A stretch of 64,000 nt of DNA from Parvibaculum sp. (GCF_030651915.1 NZ_JAUSBV010000005.1:248001-312000), one strand, 5' to 3'. Positions 9,424-17,832 are shown, counted from the stretch's first letter. A program made the numbers and translations. Notes: generated from the sequence alone by a model not told the origin.

Positions 9424-10155
9424 CTATTCCGCCGCGCAGCAGGACCCGACGTTGCTGACATTTTCATATTCGTCGTGAAGCTTGACCCAGCTCATGATGC
9501 CGTTCTCGTTGCGGCCCTTCGGCACCATGTCGAGATAGTTGAAGGCGCCGACGATGGTTTCGGAGCCCCGCGCGTAGGTCGAGTACGTGTGGAAGACGTC
9601 GCCGGCGCCGCTGCGCGCGAAGACGCTCATGCCGTGCAGGTCCTCAAGCGCAAAGGGTGACGTACCATAGTTGTAACCGGCATTGCCGCTCGCCACCTGT
9701 TCCGGCGTGAAGGAGACGCCGAAGTCGTAGTTGAACGAGGTGCCGTGCGAGGAGACCCAATCGAAGCGCCAGCCCATGCGCTGCTTCGCCGCTTCGATCT
9801 CGGGCAGTGTGGCGCGGGAAATCGCGACGAATGAAAGATCGGCCTGCTCGAAATGCTGGCGCGCCGCATCGACGTGATCAGCGCCGAGCGCGCATCCCGG
9901 ACAGATGTGATCGGAGCCCGGCGTCAGCATGAAATGCTGAACGACGAGCTGACTGCGCGGACCGAAGAGATCGATCAACCGGCGCTTGCCGGCCGGCGTC
10001 TCGAAGACATAGTCCTTTTCGACTTTCACCCAAGGCAGATCGCGGCGCAGTGCGGCCACGCGGTCACGCGCACGCGTCAGCGCTTTTTCCTCGGTAAGCA
10101 GCGCCTTGCGGGCCACCGTCCACTCGTCGCGTGAAACAATCTTGTGCGGTTCCAT
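9424..10155 (-). CDS. DUF899 thioredoxin-like family protein
   Basis: A 243-residue member of the DUF899 family, a thioredoxin-fold group of unproven biochemical function. The central segment LVVQHFMLTPGSDHICPGC holds a conserved Cys pair in CPGC, and FDWVSSHGTSFNYDFGVSF is family-typical. The C-terminus ends with Cys-Cys-Ala-Glu. The start at 10153-10155 follows a perfect AGGAGG; an in-frame upstream codon at 10212 has no ribosome-binding site and was rejected. It lies between the DUF1428 and VOC genes on the same strand, with 25 nt to DUF1428, so it is likely in the ArsR-controlled group. Redox or detoxification roles are guesses. Confidence 0.87.
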   Translation of the reverse strand: MEPHKIVSRDEWTVARKALLTEEKALTRARDRVAALRRDLPWVKVEKDYVFETPAGKRRLIDLFGPRSQLVVQHFMLTPGSDHICPGCALGADHVDAARQHFEQADLSFVAISRATLPEIEAAKQRMGWRFDWVSSHGTSFNYDFGVSFTPEQVASGNAGYNYGTSPFALEDLHGMSVFARSGAGDVFHTYSTYARGSETIVGAFNYLDMVPKGRNENGIMSWVKLHDEYENVSNVGSCCAAE

Positions 10156-10180
10156 CTTCGTCCTCCTGCCAGTTTCAACG

Positions 10181-10531
10181 TCAGAGATCGACGATCGGTT
10201 TGAAACCGCCATACATCATGCGCGTGTGATCAAACGGCATCGGATGGGGCATCTTCGCCAACCGTGGATCGGCCATCACTTTCGCGTTGACCTTGTCGCG
10301 ATGGGTGCGCGATTTGTAGGAGATCCACGAGAAGACGACGGTCTCCCCCTTCTTCACCTTGATGCCCTTGGGGAAAGTCAACACACCCTTGATGTCGAGG
10401 TCCTCGCCGACACATTCCTTGTATTCGAGCGCGCCATATTCCATCCATATCTTGCCGGCCTTGCGCGCGACGCGCCTGTAGGCCGCGATATTCTTCTTCG
10501 GTACGGCGAGAACAAATCCGTCCACATACAT
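10181..10531 (-). CDS. DUF1428 family protein
   Basis: A 116-residue DUF1428 protein of the ferredoxin-like alpha/beta dimeric barrel type. It opens with MYVDGFVLAVPKKN, the family signature, and closes with MPFDHTRMMYGGFKPIV, also diagnostic. No catalytic function is established for the family. The start at 10529-10531 has AAGGAG 8 nt upstream; a longer in-frame start at 10621 would overlap the SRPBCC gene without a ribosome-binding site. It is 47 nt downstream of the SRPBCC gene and so probably shares its transcript. Confidence 0.9.
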   Translation of the reverse strand: MYVDGFVLAVPKKNIAAYRRVARKAGKIWMEYGALEYKECVGEDLDIKGVLTFPKGIKVKKGETVVFSWISYKSRTHRDKVNAKVMADPRLAKMPHPMPFDHTRMMYGGFKPIVDL

Positions 10532-10578
10532 CGGGAATCTCCTTCGTCGGGATGACAATGCGGCGACCGGCCAACGCT

Positions 10579-11043
10579 TCAGCCGAAGAACGCCTCCAGC
10601 TTGTTGAGGGAGCCTGTCCAACCATGCTCGTGGCCGGCACGCGACGCCTCGTCGAACAATTGCTCGTGATAGAGCGTCAGGATCGTTTCATCGCCATCGG
10701 CCTTCAGCGTCACCGTGACCTGCGACTCGCGTTCCGGTGTCGTGATCCAGGCCCAGCTGAAGACGAGCTTCTCGTTCGGCACCACCTCGCGATAGACGCC
10801 GCTCACCTCGTGTCGGTCGCCGGTGTTCTCGATCATCACGGCACGGAAGCGGCCGCCGACGCGTGGATCGCACTCGGCTTCCTTCATGACCACGTTCTCC
10901 GGGCCGAACCATTGCATCATTTGCGCGGCGTCCGTCCAGGCGGCGTAGACGCGGGAAGGTGTCGCCCGGAGCCGCTTTTTGAGGGTGAGGCTCGGCCGCG
11001 CCGCGGGAGCGGAATGATCTTGGACGTTGGCGTTGGCGGACAT
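10579..11043 (-). CDS. SRPBCC / AHSA1-domain protein
   Basis: A 154-residue protein of the START-like SRPBCC superfamily, AHSA1 group. It shows RVYAAWTDAAQMMQWFGP near residue 38, then DPRVGGRFRAVM, and ends with HEHGWTGSLNKLEAFF, all typical. In many bacteria such proteins sit behind an ArsR regulator and may bind small hydrophobic ligands. The ATG at 11041-11043 is preceded by GGAGGAAG. The gene start lies inside the ArsR reading frame, overlapping it by 127 nt in a different frame, which couples the two genes tightly. Confidence 0.88.
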   Translation of the reverse strand: MSANANVQDHSAPAARPSLTLKKRLRATPSRVYAAWTDAAQMMQWFGPENVVMKEAECDPRVGGRFRAVMIENTGDRHEVSGVYREVVPNEKLVFSWAWITTPERESQVTVTLKADGDETILTLYHEQLFDEASRAGHEHGWTGSLNKLEAFFG

Positions 11044-11372
11044 TCGTCTTCCTCCAGAAATGCGGCGAGCCTGTCGAGCGCGCCGGACCAGAAGCGCTGA
11101 TAGCGGATCAACCACTGCATCGCCTCCTCCATGGGCGCGGCGTTGAGTTCGCAGGTTACCGTGCGCCCTGTTTTGGTTTTCTCGATCAAACCGGCATCGG
11201 ACAGCACGTCGAGATGCTTCATCACCGCCGGCAGCGACATCTTGAACGGTCTTGCGAGTTCGCTCACCGACAAGGCGTCCTCGCCTTCAAGCCGCGCCAG
11301 CAACGCGCGTCGCGTGGGGTCGGCAAGCGCCGCGAAAGTCCGGTCGAGAAGGGCTTCTTGATACTTAACCAT
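10917..11372 (-). CDS. ArsR-family winged-helix transcriptional regulator
   Basis: A 151-residue regulator with an ArsR winged helix at residues 8-95: FAALADPTRRALLARLE, the recognition helix in MSLPAVMKHLDVL, then the wing KTKTGRTVTCEL. No metal-binding Cys cluster is visible, so it resembles the metal-independent SdpR-like ArsR proteins that pair with SRPBCC partners. The C-terminal 40 or so residues are basic, Pro/Ser-rich and of low complexity; they arise where the frame overlaps the SRPBCC gene. The ATG lies in the centre of a 24-bp near-palindrome, the likely autoregulatory operator. Upstream in-frame codons (to 11477) lack a ribosome-binding site. Leaderless or near-leaderless translation is possible. 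Confidence 0.88.
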   Translation of the reverse strand: MVKYQEALLDRTFAALADPTRRALLARLEGEDALSVSELARPFKMSLPAVMKHLDVLSDAGLIEKTKTGRTVTCELNAAPMEEAMQWLIRYQRFWSGALDRLAAFLEEDECPPTPTSKIIPLPRRGRASPSKSGSGRHLPASTPPGRTPRK

Positions 11373-11384
11373 ATGGTAAAGTAT
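11361..11384. promoter_or_regulatory. 24-bp near-palindrome over the ArsR start codon (putative operator)
   Basis: The two 12-bp halves match at 11 of 12 paired positions; the centre is ACCATATGGT. The central CATATG contains the ArsR start codon on the minus strand. A repressor bound here would block both transcription and access to the start region. Assignment as the ArsR operator is inferred from position and symmetry. Confidence 0.7.
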
Positions 11385-11493
11385 CGGAGCGCGACACCGG
11401 TTTGTCAAGCGCCCCATTGCGCAGACTGCAAAAAAGGAAACAGGGAACGTTTCCGTCCCCTGCCCTTCGTCGTTCAAACGATTTGCGGCGCGA

Positions 11494-12981
11494 TCAGCTC
11501 GCCAGTTTCAAAGGCTGCTCCGGCGCGGGATTCGTGAACTCCATGGCGCTGTCTTCAATGCTGCCGAATTTCAGCGACACGATGTCGAGTGCGTAGTTCT
11601 GATAGAGCTTCCACGGCGCCTTGGTGCCCTGTTTCGGAAATTCATTGATCGAACGCTGCACATAACCCGATGTGAAATCGAGCCACGGTTCTTCCTCGAG
11701 CGCCGGATCGGCGACACGTGGCGTCGCCTGCCGCAACCCGGTCTTTTTCATATGATTGAGCAGGCGGCAGAGATAGGCCGAGGTCAGGTCGGCTTTCAGG
11801 GTCCACGAGGCGTTGGTGTAACCGAAGGCGGAAGCGAGGTTCGGCACGTCGCTGTACATCATGCCCTTGTAGGCAAAGGTCTTCGACATATCCATTTTTT
11901 TGCCGTCGACCGTCACTTCGAGGCCGCTCAGAAGCTGCAGCTTCAGGCCGGTAGCCGTGACGATGACATCGGCTTCGAGTTCCTTACCCGATTTCAGCTT
12001 GATGCCGGTTTCGGTGAAGCTGTCGATATGGTCGGTGACGACCGATGCGTCGCCCTTCTTGATCGCCTCGAACAAGTCGCCATTCGGTACCAGGCACAGG
12101 CGCTGGTCCCATGGGTTGTATTTCGGCGTGAAATGCGTGTCGATGTCGTAATCTGGGCCGAGTTGCTCGCGCACGCCCTTCAGGATGAACTCCTTGGCGC
12201 GCTCCGGCTTCTTGCGGCACATGTTGAAGAAATACATGCCGAGCAACACGTTCTTCCAGCGGGTGATGCCGTAGGCGGTCATCGCCGGAAGGCGGCGGCG
12301 CAGCCAGTTGGCAATGCGGTCTTCCTCGGGCCGCGACACGACATAGGTCGGCGAACGCTGCAGCATCGTCACATGGGCGGCTTTTTTCGCCATCTCGGGA
12401 ACCAGCGTCACGGCGGTGGCGCCGCTGCCGATAACGACGACGCGCTTGCCGCTGTAATCGAGTTTCTCCGGCCAGAACTGGGGGTGGACGACGTCACCCT
12501 TGAAGCGGTCGGCGCCGGCAAATTCGGGCGTGTAGCCCTCGGCATAGTTGTAGTAACCGCTGCACATGAAGAGGAAATTGCAGCTGTACTGCAGCAGCTC
12601 CTTTTCCGGTCCGCGCTCCACTTCGACCGTCCATGTTGCGGTGTCGGTCGACCAGGCAGCGCGCTTCACCTGATGGTGGTAGCGGATGTGCCGGTCAATG
12701 CCGTGATCGCGGGCGGTCTGTTCCAGGTAGTTGAGGATCGAGGGGCCGTCGGCGATGGCCTTGGCCTCTTTCCAGGGGCGGAAGGAATAGCCGAGCGTGT
12801 ACATATCGCTGTCGGAACGGATGCCGGGATAGCGGAAAAGGTCCCATGTCCCGCCGAGGCGCTCACGGCCCTCGAGAATGGCGTAGCTCCGGTTCGGGCT
12901 ATAGGTCTGCAGGTGATAGCCCGCACCGATGCCCGAAATGCCCGCACCGACGACCAGCACGTCGAAATGTTCCATGGTCAT
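11494..12981 (-). CDS. Flavin-containing / Baeyer-Villiger-type monooxygenase
   Basis: A 495-residue NADPH-dependent class B flavoprotein monooxygenase. The FAD-binding Rossmann motif GAGISGIG is near residue 12, followed by ERLGGTWD. The Baeyer-Villiger fingerprint FxGxxxHxxxWP is present as FKGDVVHPQFWP. The NADPH-binding site is GSGATAVTL. The C-terminal half contains IVTATGLKL. It would insert one oxygen into ketones or oxidise soft nucleophiles; closely similar proteins are often annotated as cyclohexanone- or steroid-type monooxygenases. The ATG at 12979-12981 has GAGGAAG upstream. It is 92 nt downstream of an MFS carrier gene on the same strand, with a near-palindrome in the gap. Substrate is unknown. 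Confidence 0.92.
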   Translation of the reverse strand: MTMEHFDVLVVGAGISGIGAGYHLQTYSPNRSYAILEGRERLGGTWDLFRYPGIRSDSDMYTLGYSFRPWKEAKAIADGPSILNYLEQTARDHGIDRHIRYHHQVKRAAWSTDTATWTVEVERGPEKELLQYSCNFLFMCSGYYNYAEGYTPEFAGADRFKGDVVHPQFWPEKLDYSGKRVVVIGSGATAVTLVPEMAKKAAHVTMLQRSPTYVVSRPEEDRIANWLRRRLPAMTAYGITRWKNVLLGMYFFNMCRKKPERAKEFILKGVREQLGPDYDIDTHFTPKYNPWDQRLCLVPNGDLFEAIKKGDASVVTDHIDSFTETGIKLKSGKELEADVIVTATGLKLQLLSGLEVTVDGKKMDMSKTFAYKGMMYSDVPNLASAFGYTNASWTLKADLTSAYLCRLLNHMKKTGLRQATPRVADPALEEEPWLDFTSGYVQRSINEFPKQGTKAPWKLYQNYALDIVSLKFGSIEDSAMEFTNPAPEQPLKLAS

Positions 12982-13010
12982 GTAGCCGCTTCCTCGTATT
13001 TTTTCTCTTG

Positions 13011-13025
13011 CTGACAATTTATCAG
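13011..13025. promoter_or_regulatory. 15-bp near-palindrome upstream of the monooxygenase gene
   Basis: CTGACAATTTATCAG has arms matching at 6 of 7 positions around a central T. It lies 29 bp upstream of the monooxygenase start, where a TetR- or MarR-type operator would be expected. No matching regulator gene is adjacent, so the assignment is tentative. Confidence 0.4.
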
Positions 13026-13073
13026 TCTTCTGGATCGCAATCCAGCGGGCATTTCCAGCCAGGTGGCCCTGCG

Positions 13074-14501
13074 TCAGTCGGCCGGTTGGGGCCGGGCTGC
13101 CCGCCGGCGGGCCAGACGCCGCTCCAGCCCCGCCCGCAAGCGCCGCTGGCGCTCATGGGTGATCGGGTAGCGCAGAATTATAGCGATCGAAATCAGCCAG
13201 AGGATAAGTGGCACCAGGCAGTACATCGCCAGCAGCGCGAACAGCGCCTCGGACGAATTGTCTTTGCTCTGGGCGTTGAACCCGGCCCAAGCGAGGAGCG
13301 GCAGCGCGAGGCCGACGCCCATCGCCTCGAAGGTCTTGCGGACCATACCGAGGAAGGCGAACAGGAAGGCCGCCCGGGGCTCGCCGCTCTTGATTGTGTC
13401 GAGATCGACGACGTCGGCCATGATGGACGGGCCGAGAATGGGCGCGGCGCCCAGCGCCAGGCCCTGCACCACATTGATCGCCAGCAGGCACCAGAAGACG
13501 GCTTCGGGCGCGACCGGCTTGACCAGATAGATGACGGCCGGCACCAGCGTGAAGGCGAACATCGAGGCAAGACCCGCGATTGCAATGGCGGTGTGCTTGC
13601 CGACGCGGCCGCCCATCCAGACCCAGAAAGGCGAACCGACAACGCCGGCCAGAAAAAGCACGAAAATCAGAATGGTACCGGCGGCGCCGATCCCGGCCAC
13701 ATGATCGAAGAAAAAGATGACAACGCCGATATTGATGGAACCGGCAAGCGCACCGAATATCGAGCTGAAGAGCACGATGCGGAAAGGCCCGTTCTTCATT
13801 GCGACGCGAAGCCCGCGCCGGAACGGAATGGTGTCGGTCACCGGCACCTTGGGCTCCGGCACCGAGGTGAACATGACGAGCGCGCAAAGCGGCAGCAGTC
13901 CGGCGGTGAGCCAACCCAGAACACCGACGGCGCTGCGGCTTGCGGCGCCGCTTTCGGTATCGCTCGCCTCGCCACTCATATAGGCGCCGACAATGGGTGC
14001 CGTGATGGCGATGAGGAGGCCGATCAGCAGGAATATCTCGCGGCTGCCGGTGATGCGATTGCGTTCCTGGTAGTCGCCGGAAAGCTCCGCTCCCCAGGCG
14101 CCGTAGGGAATGGTGATCAGCGTGTAGCCGAAATAGATGGCCGCTATCCAGATCAGCAAATAGAGGTTGGTCACCTCGCCTTGCGGCACGAAAAGCATCA
14201 GCGCCGAAACGACCATCAGCGGCACACCCGCCGCGACCCACGGCCGGCGGCGGCCCCAGCGTGTATGCGTATGGTCCGACAGGCGGCCGATCAGCGGATC
14301 GGTGATGACGTCGGTGATCCGCGCCAACATCAGGATGAAGCCGACTGCCGCAAGATCAAGCCCGAGCGTGCTCGAATAGAAGGGCGGGATATAGACGGCG
14401 ACCGGCAGGCCGATAACCGCAAGCGGCATCACCAATTGCCCATAGGCGACGAGCTGCCAGCGCGTCAGCTTCGGTACCGTTTCGTCGTCTTTCGGACCCA
14501 T
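13074..14501 (-). CDS. MFS transporter, GPH (glycoside-pentoside-hexuronide) family
   Basis: A 475-residue, 12-helix inner-membrane carrier related to MelB. The diagnostic early motif is DVITDPLIGRLSDHTHTRWGRRRPW, of which DPLIGRLSDHT and RWGRRRPW are the key parts, followed by IPYGAWGAELS. A second family element is GEPRAAFLFAFLGMVRK. Transported solutes in this family are sugars, glycosides or sulfoquinovose; alphaproteobacterial members near lipid genes are of unknown specificity. The ATG at 14499-14501 has GAGGGG upstream; the longer frame to 14576 has no ribosome-binding site. A perfect 15-bp palindrome lies 33 bp upstream. The monooxygenase gene follows, so the pair may serve one catabolic pathway. 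Confidence 0.88.
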   Translation of the reverse strand: MGPKDDETVPKLTRWQLVAYGQLVMPLAVIGLPVAVYIPPFYSSTLGLDLAAVGFILMLARITDVITDPLIGRLSDHTHTRWGRRRPWVAAGVPLMVVSALMLFVPQGEVTNLYLLIWIAAIYFGYTLITIPYGAWGAELSGDYQERNRITGSREIFLLIGLLIAITAPIVGAYMSGEASDTESGAASRSAVGVLGWLTAGLLPLCALVMFTSVPEPKVPVTDTIPFRRGLRVAMKNGPFRIVLFSSIFGALAGSINIGVVIFFFDHVAGIGAAGTILIFVLFLAGVVGSPFWVWMGGRVGKHTAIAIAGLASMFAFTLVPAVIYLVKPVAPEAVFWCLLAINVVQGLALGAAPILGPSIMADVVDLDTIKSGEPRAAFLFAFLGMVRKTFEAMGVGLALPLLAWAGFNAQSKDNSSEALFALLAMYCLVPLILWLISIAIILRYPITHERQRRLRAGLERRLARRRAARPQPAD

Positions 14502-14533
14502 GCACCCCTCGCCAGGCTCACCGCCACTAACTA

Positions 14534-14548
14534 GTAAACTGAGTTTAC
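14534..14548. promoter_or_regulatory. Perfect 15-bp palindrome (putative TetR-type operator)
   Basis: GTAAACTGAGTTTAC: two perfect 7-bp arms around a central G, embedded in an AT-rich stretch that contrasts with its surroundings. It sits just upstream of the GPH carrier gene on the minus strand, in a promoter position. The form resembles operators of TetR-family lipid regulators, but no regulator gene is in view. Confidence 0.55.
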
Positions 14549-14698
14549 GAATTAAAGGCGCGGCGCATAGGCGCAATTTGCACTTTTCCCGGTTCAGCCT
14601 GCATTCAGGTTCAAAGCACCATTCTCAGTCTCAGCCGATGGGTCGAGAGGTCGTCGGTCACGTTTCCCACAAGCTTTGTTGCGTACGGGAAAACGTTG

Positions 14699-14740
14699 GG
14701 CGGCGTCCATTCCGTACCCCGTGGACGCCGCCTTTCTTTT
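14699..14740. terminator. Hairpin terminator after the GST gene
   Basis: An 11-bp perfect GC-rich stem (arms 14699-14709 and 14722-14732) with a 12-nt loop. On the plus strand it is followed by TTTCTTTT. It lies 2 nt past the GST stop codon on the minus strand, where a shorter T-tract (CGTTTTCC) follows the hairpin. Confidence 0.6.
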
Positions 14741-14741
14741 A

Positions 14742-15353
14742 TCAGGCCGCCGCGCTGGGCCGCGCCGAGACGCGCAAGTGCCAGGCCCGCAAGTGGCCTG
14801 CATCTTCCGGCATTTCGAGGCCTGCGAAGGCGGCAAAATCGACCGTGCAGAGCGCCGTAATGTCGGCGGCTGAGAAGTCATTCCCCGCGATGAACTCACG
14901 GCCCGCCAGTTCGCGGTCGAGCCAGCGAAAGGCGGCGGCCGCCTGATCGCGGTTCGATTCGCCGAAATCCTTGAACTGCGTCACCACCTTGGCGGTGAAG
15001 GGATGCGCGTGACGCCAGAAATTGCCAACGGGCCCCATCAGAACAAACTCGACACGACGCAGCCACATATCGATCTGCGCCCGTTCCAGCGCGTTGCGGC
15101 CGAAAAGCGGCGGCTCGGGATACAGCTCCTCCAGATAGCGGCAGATCGAGACACTTTCAGCGATGACCTCGCCGTCGTCGAGCTCAAGGATCGGCGTCTG
15201 GCCAAGCGAATTCTTTTGCCGGTATTCGTCGGATTTGTGCTCGCGCTTCATCAATGAAACCTCGACGAGCGGCAGGTCAACGCCCTTCTCGGCCGCGAAG
15301 ATGCGCACGCGGCGCGGATTTGGCGCCGGCATGGCCGAATTATAGAGCTTCAT
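14742..15353 (-). CDS. Glutathione S-transferase family protein
   Basis: A 203-residue soluble GST. The N-terminal thioredoxin-like domain (residues 1-80) has SAMPAPNPRRVRIFAAEKG at the glutathione site, then NSLGQTPILELDDG and the GSH-gamma-glutamyl contact ESVSICRYLEE. The C-terminal helical domain holds FIAGNDFSAADITAL, the family's N-capping and hydrophobic-staple region. It would conjugate or isomerise electrophiles with glutathione. The ATG at 15351-15353 has AGAAGGGA upstream. It lies 35 nt downstream of the CNT nucleoside carrier gene on the same strand. The specific substrate is unknown. Confidence 0.92.
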   Translation of the reverse strand: MKLYNSAMPAPNPRRVRIFAAEKGVDLPLVEVSLMKREHKSDEYRQKNSLGQTPILELDDGEVIAESVSICRYLEELYPEPPLFGRNALERAQIDMWLRRVEFVLMGPVGNFWRHAHPFTAKVVTQFKDFGESNRDQAAAAFRWLDRELAGREFIAGNDFSAADITALCTVDFAAFAGLEMPEDAGHLRAWHLRVSARPSAAA

Positions 15354-15388
15354 GAGATTCCCTTCTGTTCTGCTTTCCGGATTTCGGT

Positions 15389-16657
15389 TCAGGTAATGAG
15401 GCCGATCACTGCGCCGGTCATCGAGGTCGCCAGCGTGCCCGAAATGAGCGCGCGCGGCGCCAGCTCGACAATTTCCGAACGGCGCGAGGGGACGATGGCG
15501 GCCAGACCGCCGATCATGATGCCGACGCTGGCCGGATTGGCGAAACCGCAAAGCGCATAGACCATGATGAGGCGCGAACGATCGCTCAGGCCCGCGCCCG
15601 CCTCGCCTGCCAGCGCAATATAGGCAAGGAGTTCGTTGAGGATCGTCTTTGTCCCCATGATCTGGCCGGCGGCGGCTGCTTCCGATGCCGGGACGCCCAT
15701 CAACCAGACCAGCGGCGCGAAAACCCAGCCAAAAATGCGCTGCAGGCTCAACGGCGCGCCCTGGATTTCCGGCAGCAGCGCCAGCAGGATGTTGAGGAGT
15801 GCCACCAGCGCCACCATCACGATCAGCATGGCGATGATATTGAGCAGCAGGCTCAGGCCGTCCAGGGTGCCGCGCGTCAGGGCGTCCATGCTGTTTTCGT
15901 ATTCGACCACTGGTACATCGTCGCCGACGCCGGTCGGTATCCGGCCGTGTGCTTCCGGAACCATCAGACGCGCAATCAGCAGCGCGGCGGGCAGTGAGAT
16001 CAGGGAGGCTGTGATGATCTGGCCAAGCGAACCCGGCACGACAGAGGCAATGATGCCGGCATAGAGAAAGAGCACCGTGCCCGCGACCGTTGCCAGACCA
16101 ACCGTCATCACCGCGAAGAGTTCGGAGCGCGAGAGTTTCTCCAGATAGGGTTTGATCAGCAGCGGCGCCTCGACCATGCCGACAAAGACATTGGCGGCCG
16201 ACGACAATCCGACCGCCCCGCCGATGCCCATGCTCTTTCGCAACAGGAAGGCGAAACCCCGCGTGATGACCGGAAGTATGCGCCAGTACCAGAGGAGCGC
16301 CGACAAGGCCGACATGAACAGGACCAGCGGCAGCGCCTGAAAGGCCAGCACGAAACTGTTTTGCGGATGGGCAATGTCATAGGGCGCGTCGCCTCCGCCG
16401 AGATAGCCGAAGACGAAGCCCGTGCCAGCACCTGTGGCCGCCATCAGCGCCTCGACGACGCTGTTGAGGCCCAGCATTGCATCGCGCGCGAGCGCCACCT
16501 TCAGCAGCGCCAGTGCGAGGGCCAGCTGCAAGGCGATGGCGACGGCGGCGTCCTTCAGGAGGCTGCCGCGCGCGGCGCGGCGATTCTCGCTCAGCACCCA
16601 GGCAAGCCCCACGATCGCGGCAAGACCCAAGGCGCTTTGAAGGGACAAAAGTGGCAT
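15389..16657 (-). CDS. Concentrative nucleoside transporter (NupC/CNT family)
   Basis: A 422-residue inner-membrane nucleoside:cation symporter. Family motifs include FVFGYLGGG, then GLSSAANVFVGMVEAPLLIKPY in the core (the CNT substrate-binding region, normally VFVGQTEAPL, here VFVGMVEAPL), and NELLAYIALA. About ten hydrophobic segments are visible. Length is normal for bacterial CNTs. The Q-to-M and T-to-V changes in the FVGQTEAP motif are at nucleoside/Na+-contacting positions, so specificity may differ from NupC. The ATG is at 16655-16657. It is divergent from the SDR gene at 16903. Confidence 0.9.
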   Translation of the reverse strand: MPLLSLQSALGLAAIVGLAWVLSENRRAARGSLLKDAAVAIALQLALALALLKVALARDAMLGLNSVVEALMAATGAGTGFVFGYLGGGDAPYDIAHPQNSFVLAFQALPLVLFMSALSALLWYWRILPVITRGFAFLLRKSMGIGGAVGLSSAANVFVGMVEAPLLIKPYLEKLSRSELFAVMTVGLATVAGTVLFLYAGIIASVVPGSLGQIITASLISLPAALLIARLMVPEAHGRIPTGVGDDVPVVEYENSMDALTRGTLDGLSLLLNIIAMLIVMVALVALLNILLALLPEIQGAPLSLQRIFGWVFAPLVWLMGVPASEAAAAGQIMGTKTILNELLAYIALAGEAGAGLSDRSRLIMVYALCGFANPASVGIMIGGLAAIVPSRRSEIVELAPRALISGTLATSMTGAVIGLIT

Positions 16658-16902
16658 GAAACGGTCTCTTGGGAGGGGCCCGGCGGGTGTCTACATCATA
16701 GGGTCGGCGGGTCGGCGTGCAACGGGCCGGACCTCATTTTGGCGACGTTTCGCTCCCTTGACCCCCGCCCCCCTCTCATGCACAAAGTCCCCCCAGTTTC
16801 CGCAAGGACAGCCCATTTCCCTCTCCCAACACGTGGCGCGGGCAGCTGCGGCCCCTTTCCAATCGGCCCGTGATGGCTGGCAGTTCAACTGGAGAATTAC
16901 CG

Positions 16903-17808
16903 ATGAGCATTCGATTTGACGGCAAGGTCGCCATTGTCACCGGCGCGGGCGGCGGTCTCGGCCGTTCCCATGCACTGGAACTCGCGCGCCGCGGCGCCAA
17001 GGTGGTGGTGAACGATCTCGGCGGCGATCGCACCGGCGCAGGCGGTTCGTCGGAGGCCGCCAACAAGGTGGTCGAGGAAATCAAGGCGCTGGGCGGCGAA
17101 GCGATCGCCAACGGCTCGTCGGTCACCGACGATGCGGGTGTCGAAAACATGGTCAAGCAGACCATGGACAAGTTCGGCCGCATCGACATCCTGATCAACA
17201 ATGCCGGCATCCTGCGCGACAAGTCGTTTTCGAAGATGACGATGGAAGACTTCCAGCTCGTCGTCGACGTGCATCTGATGGGCACCGTGAAGCCGACCAA
17301 GGCCGTCTGGGAAATCATGAAGGCCCAGAACTACGGTCGCATCATGGTCACGGCCTCATCGACGGGCCTCTATGGCAATTTCGGCCAGACCAACTACGGC
17401 GCCGCAAAGCTCGCCGTGGTCGGCTTCATCAACACGCTGAAACTCGAAGGCCAGAAGAACAACATTCACTGCAACGCGCTGGCGCCTGTCGCCTATACCC
17501 GCATGACGTCGGATTTGATGCCGCCGGAGACCGAACAGATGCTGACGCCGGACAGCGTGTCTCCGGGCGTCATGTTCCTCGTCTCGGAAGATGCGCCGAC
17601 CGGCATGATCCTTTGTGCAGGAGCCGGCGTTTTCGCCGCTGCACGCATGGAAGAAGCCGAAGGCATCTTCCTCGGTCGCGAAGGGCTGACGGCCGAAAAG
17701 GTCGCCGAAAACTGGGCGAAGATTTCCGATTTCTCAAACGCGACACCCTTCCATATGGGTGGCGAGCAGACCGGCAAGTTCTTCAAGCTGGCGACGGGCG
17801 GGAAGTAA
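16903..17808 (+). CDS. SDR-family 3-hydroxyacyl-CoA dehydrogenase-like oxidoreductase
   Basis: A 301-residue short-chain dehydrogenase/reductase. The cofactor motif TGAGGGLG is at residues 13-20, NNAG follows near residue 93, and the catalytic Ser and YxxxK are in TASSTGLYGNFGQTNYGAAK. The sequence resembles the dehydrogenase domain of peroxisomal multifunctional enzyme type 2 (HSD17B4), which oxidises 3-hydroxyacyl-CoA, and the C-terminal extension past the standard SDR length (LGREGLTAEKVAENWAKISD) supports that group. Nearby acyl-CoA dehydrogenase and crotonase genes give the matching beta-oxidation steps. The ATG has GGAG 9 nt upstream; an in-frame GTG at 16870 was rejected. A strong hairpin terminator follows. 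Confidence 0.9.
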   Translation: MSIRFDGKVAIVTGAGGGLGRSHALELARRGAKVVVNDLGGDRTGAGGSSEAANKVVEEIKALGGEAIANGSSVTDDAGVENMVKQTMDKFGRIDILINNAGILRDKSFSKMTMEDFQLVVDVHLMGTVKPTKAVWEIMKAQNYGRIMVTASSTGLYGNFGQTNYGAAKLAVVGFINTLKLEGQKNNIHCNALAPVAYTRMTSDLMPPETEQMLTPDSVSPGVMFLVSEDAPTGMILCAGAGVFAAARMEEAEGIFLGREGLTAEKVAENWAKISDFSNATPFHMGGEQTGKFFKLATGGK

Positions 17809-17832
17809 ATCAGCCGCCACTGCTGAAATACG

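Noticed and set aside
12846-14534. 562-codon open frame on the plus strand
   Set aside because: Antisense to the GPH carrier; composition is rich in Arg, Gln, Asp and His without any domain pattern.
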